This document shows, in pieces, positions 18,568-27,238 of a stretch of 64,000 bases of DNA (positions within the stretch are counted from its first letter, which is position 1; each line of letters opens with the position of its first letter). The stretch is taken from positions 124,001-188,000 of the forward strand of contig CAZCSV010000005.1 in the NCBI GenBank assembly GCA_964501535.1. The letters are read 5' to 3'. A program made the position numbers and the translations under genes. The notes beneath the pieces were generated by a model. That model worked only from the letters and a program-made list of their open reading frames with translations, was not told where the DNA came from and searched no databases. This DNA comes from FEN-1279 sp964501535 (GTDB lineage Bacteria; Bacteroidota; Ignavibacteria; Tepidaquicellales; Tepidaquicellaceae).

Positions 18568-19278
18568 ATGAAATTAGACGCATTATTTATAGGTTCACAT
18601 CCCGATGATATCGAACTGACCTGCGGCGGAACGGTTTGCAAACTCGTTAAATCGGGGAAAAAAGCAGGGATTTTAGATTTAACGAAGGGTGAGCTGAGCA
18701 CGCAGGGAAATTTAGCACAAAGAAAAAAAGAGACGGAAAAAGCAAGTAAAGTGCTTGGCATTTCGGTGAGACAAAATCTTGGATTGAGGGACGGGGATAT
18801 TCAAAACAACCGTGCAAGCAGATTGAAGCTGATAAAAATCATACGCGGGTACAGACCGGAAATTATTTTTGCGCCTTATCCTTCGGACAGGCATCCCGAC
18901 CATATCAACGCGAGTAATTTAGTGCGTGAGGCGGTTTTTTATTCGGGTTTGAGAAAAATTGTTACAGGCAGGCAGAACGCATTCAGACCGAAAAAGGTTT
19001 TCTATTACAGGCATGCATACGAAATTCCCATTAGTTTCATAATGGATGTTAGCGATGTATTTGCAAAAAAAATGCAAGCCATAAGATGTTACGAAACGCA
19101 GTTTTACAATCCGAAACATAAGGGCGGACCCGAGACATACATAAGCAGTAAAAGATTTTTGGATGATATTATCACGCGGGCGAAATTTTTCGGGTTCAAG
19201 ATAGGAGCGGAATACGGGGAGCCGTTTTTCTGTTATGAAAATATGGGAGTTGATGTCGAAACATTATTTAAAATTTAA
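18568..19278 (+). CDS. bshB1: Bacillithiol biosynthesis deacetylase BshB1
   Basis: Zinc-dependent LmbE/PIG-L deacetylase that removes acetyl from GlcNAc-malate in bacillithiol synthesis. The metal motif is SHPDDIELTCGGT (HPDD), followed by DLTKGELSTQGN, LGLRDGDIQ and YPSDRHPDH. Length 236 is typical of BshB1, and KRFLDDIITRAKFFG near the C-terminus is characteristic. bshA and bshC are not in the window. It heads a plus-strand run with the exonuclease gene 11 bp downstream. Confidence 0.93.
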   Translation: MKLDALFIGSHPDDIELTCGGTVCKLVKSGKKAGILDLTKGELSTQGNLAQRKKETEKASKVLGISVRQNLGLRDGDIQNNRASRLKLIKIIRGYRPEIIFAPYPSDRHPDHINASNLVREAVFYSGLRKIVTGRQNAFRPKKVFYYRHAYEIPISFIMDVSDVFAKKMQAIRCYETQFYNPKHKGGPETYISSKRFLDDIITRAKFFGFKIGAEYGEPFFCYENMGVDVETLFKI

Positions 19279-19289
19279 TTAAAAGAAAA

Positions 19290-20003
19290 ATGATAGACGT
19301 AAGCAAGCGTAAGGCACTGGTATTCGACCTTGAGGTAGCCGCATACGATTTCGATTCTTATGATGAGGAGACAAGAGAGTATCTGACAAAATACGCAAAG
19401 ACCGAAGAGGAAAGACAGCAGGCGATAGATAATCTTGTGTTCAATCCTTTCACGTCACAGCTTGTGGCGATAGGGATGTACGATTTAAACGAAGAGAAGG
19501 GCTGTGTGCTGGTGAATACGGAAGCGGAGGCGGAGATTGAATCGGAAAGAGAAAACATAAATTACATCTGCAGGAGCGAGACCGAGATTCTCGAGATATT
19601 CTGGAAGACGCTGAAGGAAAAGGGATATAATTTTTTCGTTACGTTCAACGGGCGCGAGTTCGATTGTCCTTTTTTAATGTTAAGGTCATTTCGGCTCGGG
19701 GTAGAGCCGGCGAAGAATTTGATGGCAGGAAGCGATTTTACGTTCAAGGAATATCACGCCGATTTGCTGAAAGAGCTTACATTTCACAGGCATTCGCCGA
19801 CGGGAGCGAGGAGAAAGTTTTCGCTCGATTTCTACTGCAAGCAGCTCGGGATAGAGAGTCCGAAGAGCAACGGAGTGAAGGGAGAAATGGTAGGGGAGCT
19901 TTTTAAGAACAGGGAATATAAAGTGATAGCCGATTATTGCATTGGCGATGTATTTGCCACGGCAGAGCTTTTCAATAAATGGAATTCAATTTTACATTTT
20001 TAA
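19290..20003 (+). CDS. DEDD-type 3'-5' exonuclease domain protein (PolB-like)
   Basis: Ribonuclease H-like exonuclease fold: Asp and Glu of Exo I in LVFDLEVAAYDFD, Exo II in VTFNGREFDCPFL, and Exo III-like DYCIGDVFATAELF at the C-terminus, where the acidic residues coordinate two metal ions. The 237-residue size and segment order match stand-alone predicted PolB-like 3'-5' exonucleases. Substrate (DNA or RNA) cannot be told. Starts at ATG 19290, 11 bp after bshB1; ybaB follows 27 bp later. Confidence 0.8.
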   Translation: MIDVSKRKALVFDLEVAAYDFDSYDEETREYLTKYAKTEEERQQAIDNLVFNPFTSQLVAIGMYDLNEEKGCVLVNTEAEAEIESERENINYICRSETEILEIFWKTLKEKGYNFFVTFNGREFDCPFLMLRSFRLGVEPAKNLMAGSDFTFKEYHADLLKELTFHRHSPTGARRKFSLDFYCKQLGIESPKSNGVKGEMVGELFKNREYKVIADYCIGDVFATAELFNKWNSILHF

Positions 20004-20030
20004 TATAACAATTTAAGGAGAGATATTTTA

Positions 20031-20366
20031 ATGAAACCCAATCAAATGCAGGGAATGCTGAAGCAGGTGAAAAAGATGCAGGAGAAAATGGACCAGATAC
20101 AGGCAGAGCTGGAGAATATGACATTGACAGAAGAGTCAGGCGGAGGGATGGTAAAGGTAACCATAAACGGCAAGACGCAAATCAGGAAAATAGAAATCGA
20201 AAAAGAAATACTGGCTTCCGACGACACTGAGATGCTGGAAGATTTGCTGATAGCGGCAATTAACAAAGCAATCGAGAGTGCGCAGAAAATGGCTAACGAC
20301 GAGATGTCGAAAGCAACGGCAGGAATGATACCGAACATTCCGGGCTTGAACCTGCCGGGATTTTAA
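20031..20366 (+). CDS. YbaB/EbfC nucleoid-associated protein
   Basis: A 111-residue DNA-binding protein with a Met/Gln-rich N-terminal helix (QMQGMLKQVKKMQEKMDQIQ), the conserved core GGGMVKVTINGKTQIRKIEI, and a Gly/Pro-rich tail (MIPNIPGLNLPGF). AAGGAGA precedes the ATG. The gene lies directly before recR, the usual bacterial arrangement. Confidence 0.95.
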   Translation: MKPNQMQGMLKQVKKMQEKMDQIQAELENMTLTEESGGGMVKVTINGKTQIRKIEIEKEILASDDTEMLEDLLIAAINKAIESAQKMANDEMSKATAGMIPNIPGLNLPGF

Positions 20367-20501
20367 AAATCTCTGACTATAGATATTAATTGATTTTAAA
20401 AGGTTTACGCCGATTAATAATTGAGATTATTTATGATTCAGGATTTTGGTTTTTAGCTTTAATGTAACGAATTTATTTAGAATTAAGAATAAAAAAAGTT
20501 T

Positions 20502-21110
20502 ATGTTTAACATATCCGATTCACTCGAATCATTAATAGATGAGCTTTCCAAGCTTCCGCAGATAGGCAGGAAGACTGCGCAGAGGCTTGCGATGTTTATA
20601 ATCAAGCAGCCGCGAGAAGAAGTCGAAAAATTATCGAAAGCATTAACCGAGATAAAGGACAAGATAAAATTCTGCAATGTATGCTGTAACATAACGGAAG
20701 ATGATGTATGCAAGATTTGCAGTTCGGAGAAGAGAAACAAAAATATAATATGCGTGGTGGAGGAGCCGAAAGACGTTTACGCAATCGAGAAGACAAATGA
20801 ATACCGCGGGCTTTATCACGTTTTGCACGGCAGAATTTCGCCACTGGACGGGATTGGACCCAACGACATCAGGATAAAGGAGTTACTGTACAGGTTGGAT
20901 GAAACCGAAAACAACAAAGTGGAGGAGCTGATACTTGCGTTAAATCCGACTGTCGAAGGAGAGACAACGATTTTATATCTGAACAAGCTGATTAAACCTT
21001 TGAACATCAAGATAACAAGAATAGCGAGAGGAATTCCGATAGGGTCGGACCTTGAATTTGCAGATGAAGTAACGCTTGCGAAAGCGATAGAGGGAAGAGT
21101 CTCTGTTTAA
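20502..21110 (+). CDS. recR: Recombination mediator protein RecR
   Basis: Loads RecA in gap repair together with RecO. The 202-residue protein has the N-terminal helix-hairpin-helix (LSKLPQIGRKTAQRLAMF), a four-Cys zinc finger (Cys58, 61, 70 and 73) and the Toprim domain (VVEEPKDVYAIEKTNEYRG; HGRISPLDGIGP). It follows ybaB by 135 bp. Confidence 0.96.
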   Translation: MFNISDSLESLIDELSKLPQIGRKTAQRLAMFIIKQPREEVEKLSKALTEIKDKIKFCNVCCNITEDDVCKICSSEKRNKNIICVVEEPKDVYAIEKTNEYRGLYHVLHGRISPLDGIGPNDIRIKELLYRLDETENNKVEELILALNPTVEGETTILYLNKLIKPLNIKITRIARGIPIGSDLEFADEVTLAKAIEGRVSV

Positions 21111-21200
21111 TGAATAATGATTAATGAGTAATAAAAGTGCAGGAGTCAGAATTCAGAATTTAGAAATAAAAATTTTATATTTAAAATTTGAAATTTAATA

Positions 21201-21938
21201 TTGAATAAAGAGTGGTATATAGACTGGTTCTCTAATAAATATTATCTTGAGCTATACAGACATAGGGACGAGAAAGAGGCGACAGACCTGATAAATCTTA
21301 TACAGAGAAACGTCGATTTAAAGAGGGGTGATAAGGTGCTTGATGTATGCTGCGGCTCGGGCAGGCATTCGATAGAATTTGCGAAGAGGGGATTCGATGT
21401 GACGGGATTCGATTTATCGGAATTTTTAATCGGCGAGGCGAAGAAGAATAAAGAGGAATTGCAGGAAAAGAATCTTAAATTAAAATTCCAAAAAAAAGAC
21501 ATGCGGGATTTTAATTTTAAAAGAGCTTTCACGCTGGCGGTAAATATATTTTCGAGTTTCGGGTATTTCGAAAGCGACGAGGAGAACTTCAGTGTGTTCG
21601 GGAATGTACATATGTCTTTAAGGAGGGAGGGATTATTCGTTTTCGATTTTCTAAATGAATCTTACCTGAAGAAGAATCTTGTGAAGAAAGATTTCGTAAC
21701 CATTGGGAATAAAAGAATAATACAGGAAAGAAGGCTTGAAAATAATTTTGTTTATAAAGATATTACGATAGGTCGAAGGATTTTTTCGGAAAGGATAAAA
21801 TTATACACGCATCAGGAGATTTGCGATGTTCTGGAAAAACGCGGTTTCGGGATACGCAGTACGTACGGAGATTATTACGGAAACGGTTTTGTTAAAAATA
21901 AATCAAAAAGGTTTATTATTTTTGCTCAGAAAAATTGA
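21201..21938 (+). CDS. Class I SAM-dependent methyltransferase
   Basis: The SAM-binding motif I is VLDVCCGSGRHSIEFAKRGF, followed by GFDLSEFLIGEAK (motif II) and FTLAVNIFSSFGYF (motif IV region). Length 245. Starts at TTG 21201. Substrate cannot be assigned: small-molecule and RNA methyltransferases both use this fold. The 3' end overlaps the next gene's probable TTG start by 17 bp, suggesting coupling with the lipoprotein genes. Confidence 0.8.
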   Translation: MNKEWYIDWFSNKYYLELYRHRDEKEATDLINLIQRNVDLKRGDKVLDVCCGSGRHSIEFAKRGFDVTGFDLSEFLIGEAKKNKEELQEKNLKLKFQKKDMRDFNFKRAFTLAVNIFSSFGYFESDEENFSVFGNVHMSLRREGLFVFDFLNESYLKKNLVKKDFVTIGNKRIIQERRLENNFVYKDITIGRRIFSERIKLYTHQEICDVLEKRGFGIRSTYGDYYGNGFVKNKSKRFIIFAQKN

Positions 21939-22503
21939 AATATTGTTCCTGTTCACACTGATTTTCGGCGGGTGCGATTTATTCGGTTTAAGGGATGTAG
22001 AGACACCGACCGAATCCCGCACTCATTTCGACCCGCCGGTAACCCCGCAGATAGTAATTTCGAATATGATATATGCCGTCAGCGAAAAGGACGTTAACAA
22101 TTATTTAAGATGTTTCGTGGACACTTCGTCTTCGAACAAAAAATTCGTATACACAGCCGATGTAGCGTCGCAGATTCAGTATCCGATTTTTCTTAACTGG
22201 AATATCGGAAACGAGAAGACATATTTCAACAACCTGCTGGCTCTGACGGGAAATAATTTTTCGTTTCTTTATTTAAGCGACGAGACAATGAATACGTATT
22301 CAGACTCGGCGGTATATGATGCGGATTATTCGCTAAAGTTCGACCATCAGAAGACCAACGTTGCAACGGAATTAAACGGCAAGCTGAGATTCATAATGAT
22401 ACTGGATTCAAAAAACCTCTGGTCGATATCGAGGTGGATAGATTTCAAATCGGCAGATTCCGACACGACGTGGAGCGTTTTAAAAGCTAACTTCAGCAAC
22501 TGA
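21922..22503 (+). CDS. Putative lipoprotein, NTF2-like, copy 1
   Basis: The open frame reaches back to 21826, but TTG 21922 gives a clean lipoprotein signal (MLRKIEILFLFTLIFGGC, lipid-carrying Cys at 18), so it is chosen; it overlaps the methyltransferase stop. The 193-residue product has the alternation of strands expected of a SnoaL/NTF2-like cone and ends with LWSISRWIDFKSAD, which matches the end of the next gene's product (KWRIYKWKDES). No enzymatic residues are obvious. Function unknown. Confidence 0.65.
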   Translation: MLRKIEILFLFTLIFGGCDLFGLRDVETPTESRTHFDPPVTPQIVISNMIYAVSEKDVNNYLRCFVDTSSSNKKFVYTADVASQIQYPIFLNWNIGNEKTYFNNLLALTGNNFSFLYLSDETMNTYSDSAVYDADYSLKFDHQKTNVATELNGKLRFIMILDSKNLWSISRWIDFKSADSDTTWSVLKANFSN

Positions 22504-22504
22504 T

Positions 22505-23005
22505 TTGGAAAAAAGACTAATCATATATTTCCTGTTCCTCGTGATATTTTCCTCGTGCGAGAATATTTTCGCACCGAGAATCGACAACACATCGAGCGCG
22601 CCGATAATATCCGACCAGACAACGATAGACGGCGTTTTCCAGAACTTCAGGTATTCATACACATTCAAAGACACAGCGGTATACAGCGCCCTGCTGACGG
22701 ACGATTTTATTTTCACTTACAGGGATTACGCTCTGGGGTATGACGTTTCGTGGGATAAGCCGACCGAAGTGAAGACCACGGGGGGGCTTTTTCAGAATTC
22801 GCAGAAGCTGGAAATCATATGGAACAACATAGTCCTGCAGACGGGGGATTCGGTAAACCAGAAAGTAAAAAGAAGTTTCAACCTCACCATAACCTTTAAT
22901 CCGAGCAACGTGGTCCGCCTGAACGGATTTGCGGATATGAGCCTGATAAAAAGCACAGCCGACTCCAAATGGCGTATATATAAGTGGAAGGACGAGAGCT
23001 TTTAA
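22505..23005 (+). CDS. Putative lipoprotein, NTF2-like, copy 2
   Basis: From TTG 22505, two bases after the previous stop; the signal MEKRLIIYFLFLVIFSSC puts the lipid-carrying Cys at 18, exactly as in copy 1. The 166 residues share the same design: helix region (TIDGVFQNFRYSYTFKD), DDFIFTYRD, and a C-terminal W-R-I-Y-K-W segment. I read this as a tandem duplication that has diverged. Function unknown; it probably sits on the periplasmic face of a membrane. Confidence 0.65.
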   Translation: MEKRLIIYFLFLVIFSSCENIFAPRIDNTSSAPIISDQTTIDGVFQNFRYSYTFKDTAVYSALLTDDFIFTYRDYALGYDVSWDKPTEVKTTGGLFQNSQKLEIIWNNIVLQTGDSVNQKVKRSFNLTITFNPSNVVRLNGFADMSLIKSTADSKWRIYKWKDESF

Positions 23006-23072
23006 GAGTGATTATAATTGACGAACAGGACGATATGTCTCCTGCGTACAAGCACAATTTATAATATTAATT

Positions 23073-24158
23073 TTATCTCAGCTGGTCGAGGATTTTATTT
23101 ATGTCATAGGTTTCGTATTCCTCGCAGTGTTTGATTACATACTCTATTAACTGATTCAGCCTGTCGTCGGGGATATCGTTTCCGATTTTTGTCCGGTATT
23201 CTTTAAACAGGTTTTCCCTTGTGGTGGTAAAAACCAGCGAGGTGTTATTGTATTTATCCCCCGAATAATTTCTGTAGCCGTAGATATCTTTATAAAGCTC
23301 TATATATTTTCCGCCGTCTTCTTTGTAGATATTGTAGGTCTTGTATATAATTCTGACCGGGAATCTGTCCTGTTTATCGAAATCAAACTGCATGCTTCTT
23401 TTGCTGTCGAGCCAGGAGGTGAGGTCTTTTGATTTAACAACACGCTTGATAATAAATTCTTTCATCTTTTGTATATTGTCGTTATAATTCCTGACGCATC
23501 CGTGCGAGAGGTTTCTGAATTTATCGTCGAGGAGGTGTTCTTTATTCGTGCCGTGGAAATATCTTAAAGACGCCTCGTCGTAGTGGACGCAGAAAAGTCC
23601 CAGCGGATTTTTCGGTCCCGGTGGGGTAGCGGGCAGGTGTTCTTTTCCTTTTTCGGGGTCTTTCCACGAAGGCCAGTTGCGGATTCTAAAAGCCTCGAAG
23701 TAACCGGTATATGTTTTATCTTTAATCGTGCCGACGACATTGTTCCACGTGTCTATATAAATCGTATCGTTTTTATACAGCTGGAAGAGGTGTGAACGGA
23801 ATTCCGGGATATTGAGCTCCCACAGTATCTTAGCGGTATCTACGAGGTAGTTCTCCGGAATTGCATAACTGATTTTATAGAAATTAACGCTGACTCCCGC
23901 GGCGGTATCCTGAGTGACGATGTCAATGGTTCTGTTGTCGATGAGTTTTTCGGCTGTCTTTTTCGGAAGCAGAGGGAAATTTTCAATCAAAAAACTTTTC
24001 ATGGATTCGTCGGCGACGTCTATGCTTTCGGCTTCGACCGTCATTGTTTGTGTCGGTATACTGCTTTTTTTATTCGGGTCGTCTTCGGTCTGGGCATAGC
24101 CCGTAAAGCAAATAAAAATAATTGATAAAAACAGATATGATATTCCGGATTTTTTCAT
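23073..24158 (-). CDS. L,D-transpeptidase (YkuD family)
   Basis: Periplasmic peptidoglycan cross-linking or modifying enzyme. It has a signal peptide (to GYAQ, residue 23), a non-catalytic N-terminal region, then the YkuD domain with NPLGLFC, FHGTNKEHLL (His202) and the catalytic SHGCVR (His219, Cys221, Arg223). The 361-residue size with a large N-terminal region fits ErfK/YcbB-like subtypes. Last gene of the minus-strand run from yggS, 14 bp after the PNP paralogue. Confidence 0.88.
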   Translation of the reverse strand: MKKSGISYLFLSIIFICFTGYAQTEDDPNKKSSIPTQTMTVEAESIDVADESMKSFLIENFPLLPKKTAEKLIDNRTIDIVTQDTAAGVSVNFYKISYAIPENYLVDTAKILWELNIPEFRSHLFQLYKNDTIYIDTWNNVVGTIKDKTYTGYFEAFRIRNWPSWKDPEKGKEHLPATPPGPKNPLGLFCVHYDEASLRYFHGTNKEHLLDDKFRNLSHGCVRNYNDNIQKMKEFIIKRVVKSKDLTSWLDSKRSMQFDFDKQDRFPVRIIYKTYNIYKEDGGKYIELYKDIYGYRNYSGDKYNNTSLVFTTTRENLFKEYRTKIGNDIPDDRLNQLIEYVIKHCEEYETYDINKILDQLR

Positions 24159-24172
24159 AGAGGTTTAAATGT

Positions 24173-25015
24173 TTATAAAGATTTTATTAATGTAATCAGA
24201 ATTTTATTTAATAAAGTTTCCGCTTTCTTATAGTATTTAAGTTTTTTTATTTCTTTCTCTTTTTCGGTCGAATTGTCGTCTTTCATTTTATCGGCGATAA
24301 GCTCTCTGGTGAGCAGTGCAACGGAGGCGAATTTAATTTTAGCATGAACGGCGGTAATATTTTCGGGTATAACGGAATATCCAAGAACGTCAGCTCCGAT
24401 TTCCCTGTAGAATCTGGCTTCTGCTTCCGTTTCGCTTTCCGGACCGATAATTCCGAGGCAGACGGATTCGTTTGTTTTTATTTTATTATTCATAAAAACT
24501 CCCGATACTTTCGCAAAGAGGTTTGCATCGTAAGCATTGCTCATATCGGGAAAGCGTATTCCGAGCTCGTCATCATTTTCACCAATAAGGGGATTATCGC
24601 CCATCAGGTTGATATGGTCGTAAATAAGCGCAAGTTCACCGCACTTAAAACGCGGGTTGAGGAAGCCGGCTTCATCAACGGATAATATTTTTTCGATGCC
24701 GAGGAATTCGAGGCAGTAAATATAGTGTGCAATATCCCTCATTTCGACTCCGTCATAGAAATGCAATCTTCCTTTCAATATAAAAAATTTCAGGCCGCCT
24801 GTTTTTGCAAGCAACAGGTAAAGAGAATTTTGTATCGATTCCTTATCGAAAGTAACGGGAGCTTCCCTCAGATTAATTTTCTTCAGTATTTTTATGTTTG
24901 CGGGCAGTTTATAATTTTCTTCTACGATTAAAGCGGTTTTTGCGTTATAATTCAACGGCAGTAGTTTTTTAATGTAAGAAACCGTCCCGTGAATTTTTTT
25001 TCTTTGTTCGGTCAT
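24173..25015 (-). CDS. Divergent purine nucleoside phosphorylase paralogue
   Basis: Clearly related to the preceding PNP: it keeps LKGRLHFYDG, a counterpart of SNA-GLNP (SVDEAGFLNP), DHINLMGDNPLIGEND, GPESETEAEARFY and GADVLGYSVIPE. But the N-terminal phosphate loop GTGLGG is missing (the region reads ALIVEENYKL), the GMS signature is GYS, and the base-contacting Asn/Asp segment is LLTRE. It may therefore have changed substrate, lost activity, or serve as a partner subunit of the intact enzyme. 280 residues, 11 bp after the PNP gene. Confidence 0.75.
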   Translation of the reverse strand: MTEQRKKIHGTVSYIKKLLPLNYNAKTALIVEENYKLPANIKILKKINLREAPVTFDKESIQNSLYLLLAKTGGLKFFILKGRLHFYDGVEMRDIAHYIYCLEFLGIEKILSVDEAGFLNPRFKCGELALIYDHINLMGDNPLIGENDDELGIRFPDMSNAYDANLFAKVSGVFMNNKIKTNESVCLGIIGPESETEAEARFYREIGADVLGYSVIPENITAVHAKIKFASVALLTRELIADKMKDDNSTEKEKEIKKLKYYKKAETLLNKILITLIKSL

Positions 25016-25026
25016 GATTAATATTT

Positions 25027-25830
25027 TTATAATTTTTCCATTAACTTTTTTATTAAAAGGGTCATTTTAGGTTCGGCGATGCTTGCGGCTTTCAGAATAT
25101 TTTCAATTTTTGCGACCTCGAGCGAATCGGGAAAGCCTTCGTCGGTCATAATGGAAATGCCGAGAGATTCGATTCCGAGCCTGTGTGCAATCAGCACTTC
25201 CGGGATAGTTGACATACCGACTACGTCCCTTCCGATTTTTCTAATCATTCTGTATTCGGATTTTGTTTCGAGTGTAGGTCCCTGTACGCTTGCATATACA
25301 CCTTTTTTAATGTCAATATTATTTTCGAAGGCAGTCTGTTCTGCAAGTTCAATAAGTCGTTTCGAATAACACTGTGAATTATTATTTTTTCCCTTCGGAA
25401 TTTTCAGTCCTATCAGCGGTGAAGAGAAATGCAGATTAATATGCGAGGTAAGCAGCATCAAATCAGTTTTTCTGAACTTGGGATTAAGTGCCCCGCAGGC
25501 GTTAGAAGCGATAAGGTATTTAACACCCATTTTTTTCATAACGTGAACTGGGAATGTAACCTGCTCGTGTGAATATCCTTCGTAGAAGTGGAATCTACCC
25601 TGCATAGCGATAATTTTTTTTCCCGAAAGGGTTCCGAAAATAAGTTTACCGTGATGGGATTCTACCGTAGATAACGGGAAGTCGGGAATATCGGAATAAT
25701 CCAGAACAAATTCCTTTCTGATGAATTTAACGAGACCCCCGAGTCCAGTTCCGAGTATAATACCGATGTCGTAATTACCTTTAACAATTTTTCTTATATG
25801 GTTAGAAGTATGCTTTATCCTGCTGTTCAT
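25027..25830 (-). CDS. Purine nucleoside phosphorylase
   Basis: Trimeric-type PNP of 267 residues that cleaves purine (deoxy)nucleosides with phosphate. It has the phosphate loop ILGTGLGG, ESHHGKL, MQGRFHFYEGY, SNACGALNP, the purine-binding Glu in QGPTLETKSEYR, and VGMSTIPE. At the usual base-specificity Asn the sequence is MTDEG, i.e. Asp, which may shift base preference. Located between divIVA (3 bp) and the divergent paralogue (11 bp). Confidence 0.9.
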   Translation of the reverse strand: MNSRIKHTSNHIRKIVKGNYDIGIILGTGLGGLVKFIRKEFVLDYSDIPDFPLSTVESHHGKLIFGTLSGKKIIAMQGRFHFYEGYSHEQVTFPVHVMKKMGVKYLIASNACGALNPKFRKTDLMLLTSHINLHFSSPLIGLKIPKGKNNNSQCYSKRLIELAEQTAFENNIDIKKGVYASVQGPTLETKSEYRMIRKIGRDVVGMSTIPEVLIAHRLGIESLGISIMTDEGFPDSLEVAKIENILKAASIAEPKMTLLIKKLMEKL

Positions 25831-25833
25831 AGA

Positions 25834-26457
25834 TTATTTTACTTCGAAGCTATCTTCAAAGGAACTGTTTTCAGGTTTAGAGCCTCCTATAAAGACTTTT
25901 TTCACGGGTTTTGATTCTTCCTCAGATGGCTCTTCCTTTTGCTGTTCCAGTTCTTCGAAATCGCTTGTAATATTATTCAATTTTGTCAGTTCCATTTTAA
26001 AGATTTTTTTATTCTTGACGAAATCTTCGAGTTCATTAAGTTTATCGCTCAGGAAGTTCCTGATATCCTCCATAATTTTATCGTTCCTGTGCTTTATATC
26101 CTCGAGTTCCTGTTTTTTTGACAAAATGTCATCTTCGATATCCTGTTTCAATTTTCTCGTATTCAGTTCAGCTTCTTTAATAATTATTTCGGCTTTCTTT
26201 TTAGCGTTTTTAATTATTTCTTCGCCGAGGTCCTGGGATTTTATGATAGCTTTTTGGAGGTTAGCCTCATTTTCCTTATAGATTTCTATGTCGGACAGAA
26301 GAGATTTAATTTTATCCATCTGGTTTTTATTTTCGACAAAAAGCTTTTCATAATGTGAACTTACGGTATCGAGAAAAGCGTCTACTTCATTCGGATCATA
26401 GCCCCGGAGTGCTTTTTTGAAGTCTCTTTTTTTAATGTCTTTCGAAGAAATATTCAT
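25834..26457 (-). CDS. DivIVA-domain protein
   Basis: The N-terminal DivIVA membrane-targeting module reads DIKKRDFKKALRGYDPNEVDAFLDTVSSHYE, followed by a long coiled coil (about residues 35-165) and an acidic, disordered tail. Proteins of this family bind curved membrane and organise poles, division or envelope growth. It lies 19 bp after yggS, the same neighbourhood seen in many bacteria, where yggS and divIVA flank division genes. Confidence 0.9.
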   Translation of the reverse strand: MNISSKDIKKRDFKKALRGYDPNEVDAFLDTVSSHYEKLFVENKNQMDKIKSLLSDIEIYKENEANLQKAIIKSQDLGEEIIKNAKKKAEIIIKEAELNTRKLKQDIEDDILSKKQELEDIKHRNDKIMEDIRNFLSDKLNELEDFVKNKKIFKMELTKLNNITSDFEELEQQKEEPSEEESKPVKKVFIGGSKPENSSFEDSFEVK

Positions 26458-26476
26458 TTTATATAGTATTAAAAAT

Positions 26477-27172
26477 TTATAAATAATTTCTTTGTCCGAA
26501 GATAGCGCTACCGATTCTAAGCATATTGGAGCCTTCTTCGAGTGCGATTTTATAATCCGACGTCATGCCCATCGACAGATATTCAAAGTCAGGGTAATTA
26601 ACCTTCAAATCTTCGAAGAGATTTTTCAGCAGGGTAAAATTTTCTCTAATGATTTTTTCATAATCGGTAAACATTCCGATAGTCATCAGGCCTTTCAGGT
26701 TAACATATTCGAGTGAAGAAATTTCTCTGCACAGATTCTTCACATCTTCCGGTTCGGCTCCTGATTTTTGCAGTTCATCACTCGTATTTACCTGCACCAG
26801 AATATTGATTACTCTGTTAATTTTTTTAGCTTGTTTATTTATTTCGAGTGCAAGTTTACAGCTGTCGACGGAATGAACAAGAGAAACAAAGTCAACAATA
26901 TATTTCACTTTATTTGTCTGCAGGTGACCAACCAAATGCCAGTTAATATTTTCCGATTTAAGAGATTCGTATTTACTTTTCAGTTCCTGGACCTTATTCT
27001 CTCCGAAATCCAGATGTCCCAATTTATTAACCTGCAGAATTTCCTCCGTCGAGAAGGTTTTACTAACCGCGACCAATTTAATATCTTCATAATTTCTGCC
27101 GATTTGAGAGCATACATTTCTGATATTTGCCGTTAAACCGGAATAATTTTCTTTAAGGTAATCGTATTTCAT
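26477..27172 (-). CDS. YggS/PROSC-family PLP homeostasis protein
   Basis: Single-domain PLP-binding TIM barrel of 231 residues. The Schiff-base Lys is in KLVAVSKTFS (Lys38), followed by FGENKVQEL, INWHLVGHLQTNK, VHSVDS, QVNTSDELQKSG and LSMGMTSDY, all family hallmarks. It keeps free PLP low and affects amino-acid pools. First gene of a minus-strand run of five, divergent from the RodZ-like gene with 66 bp between. Confidence 0.94.
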   Translation of the reverse strand: MKYDYLKENYSGLTANIRNVCSQIGRNYEDIKLVAVSKTFSTEEILQVNKLGHLDFGENKVQELKSKYESLKSENINWHLVGHLQTNKVKYIVDFVSLVHSVDSCKLALEINKQAKKINRVINILVQVNTSDELQKSGAEPEDVKNLCREISSLEYVNLKGLMTIGMFTDYEKIIRENFTLLKNLFEDLKVNYPDFEYLSMGMTSDYKIALEEGSNMLRIGSAIFGQRNYL

Positions 27173-27238
27173 ATATATTTATAAAAAATATATTTATTTT
27201 CTACAAAATTCAACGTTTAAGCATATACCATAATAAAT

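Noticed and set aside
27224..27238. 15-mer CATATACCATAATAA shared with 51983-51997
   Set aside because: In AT-rich DNA a few such pairs are expected by chance in 64 kb.
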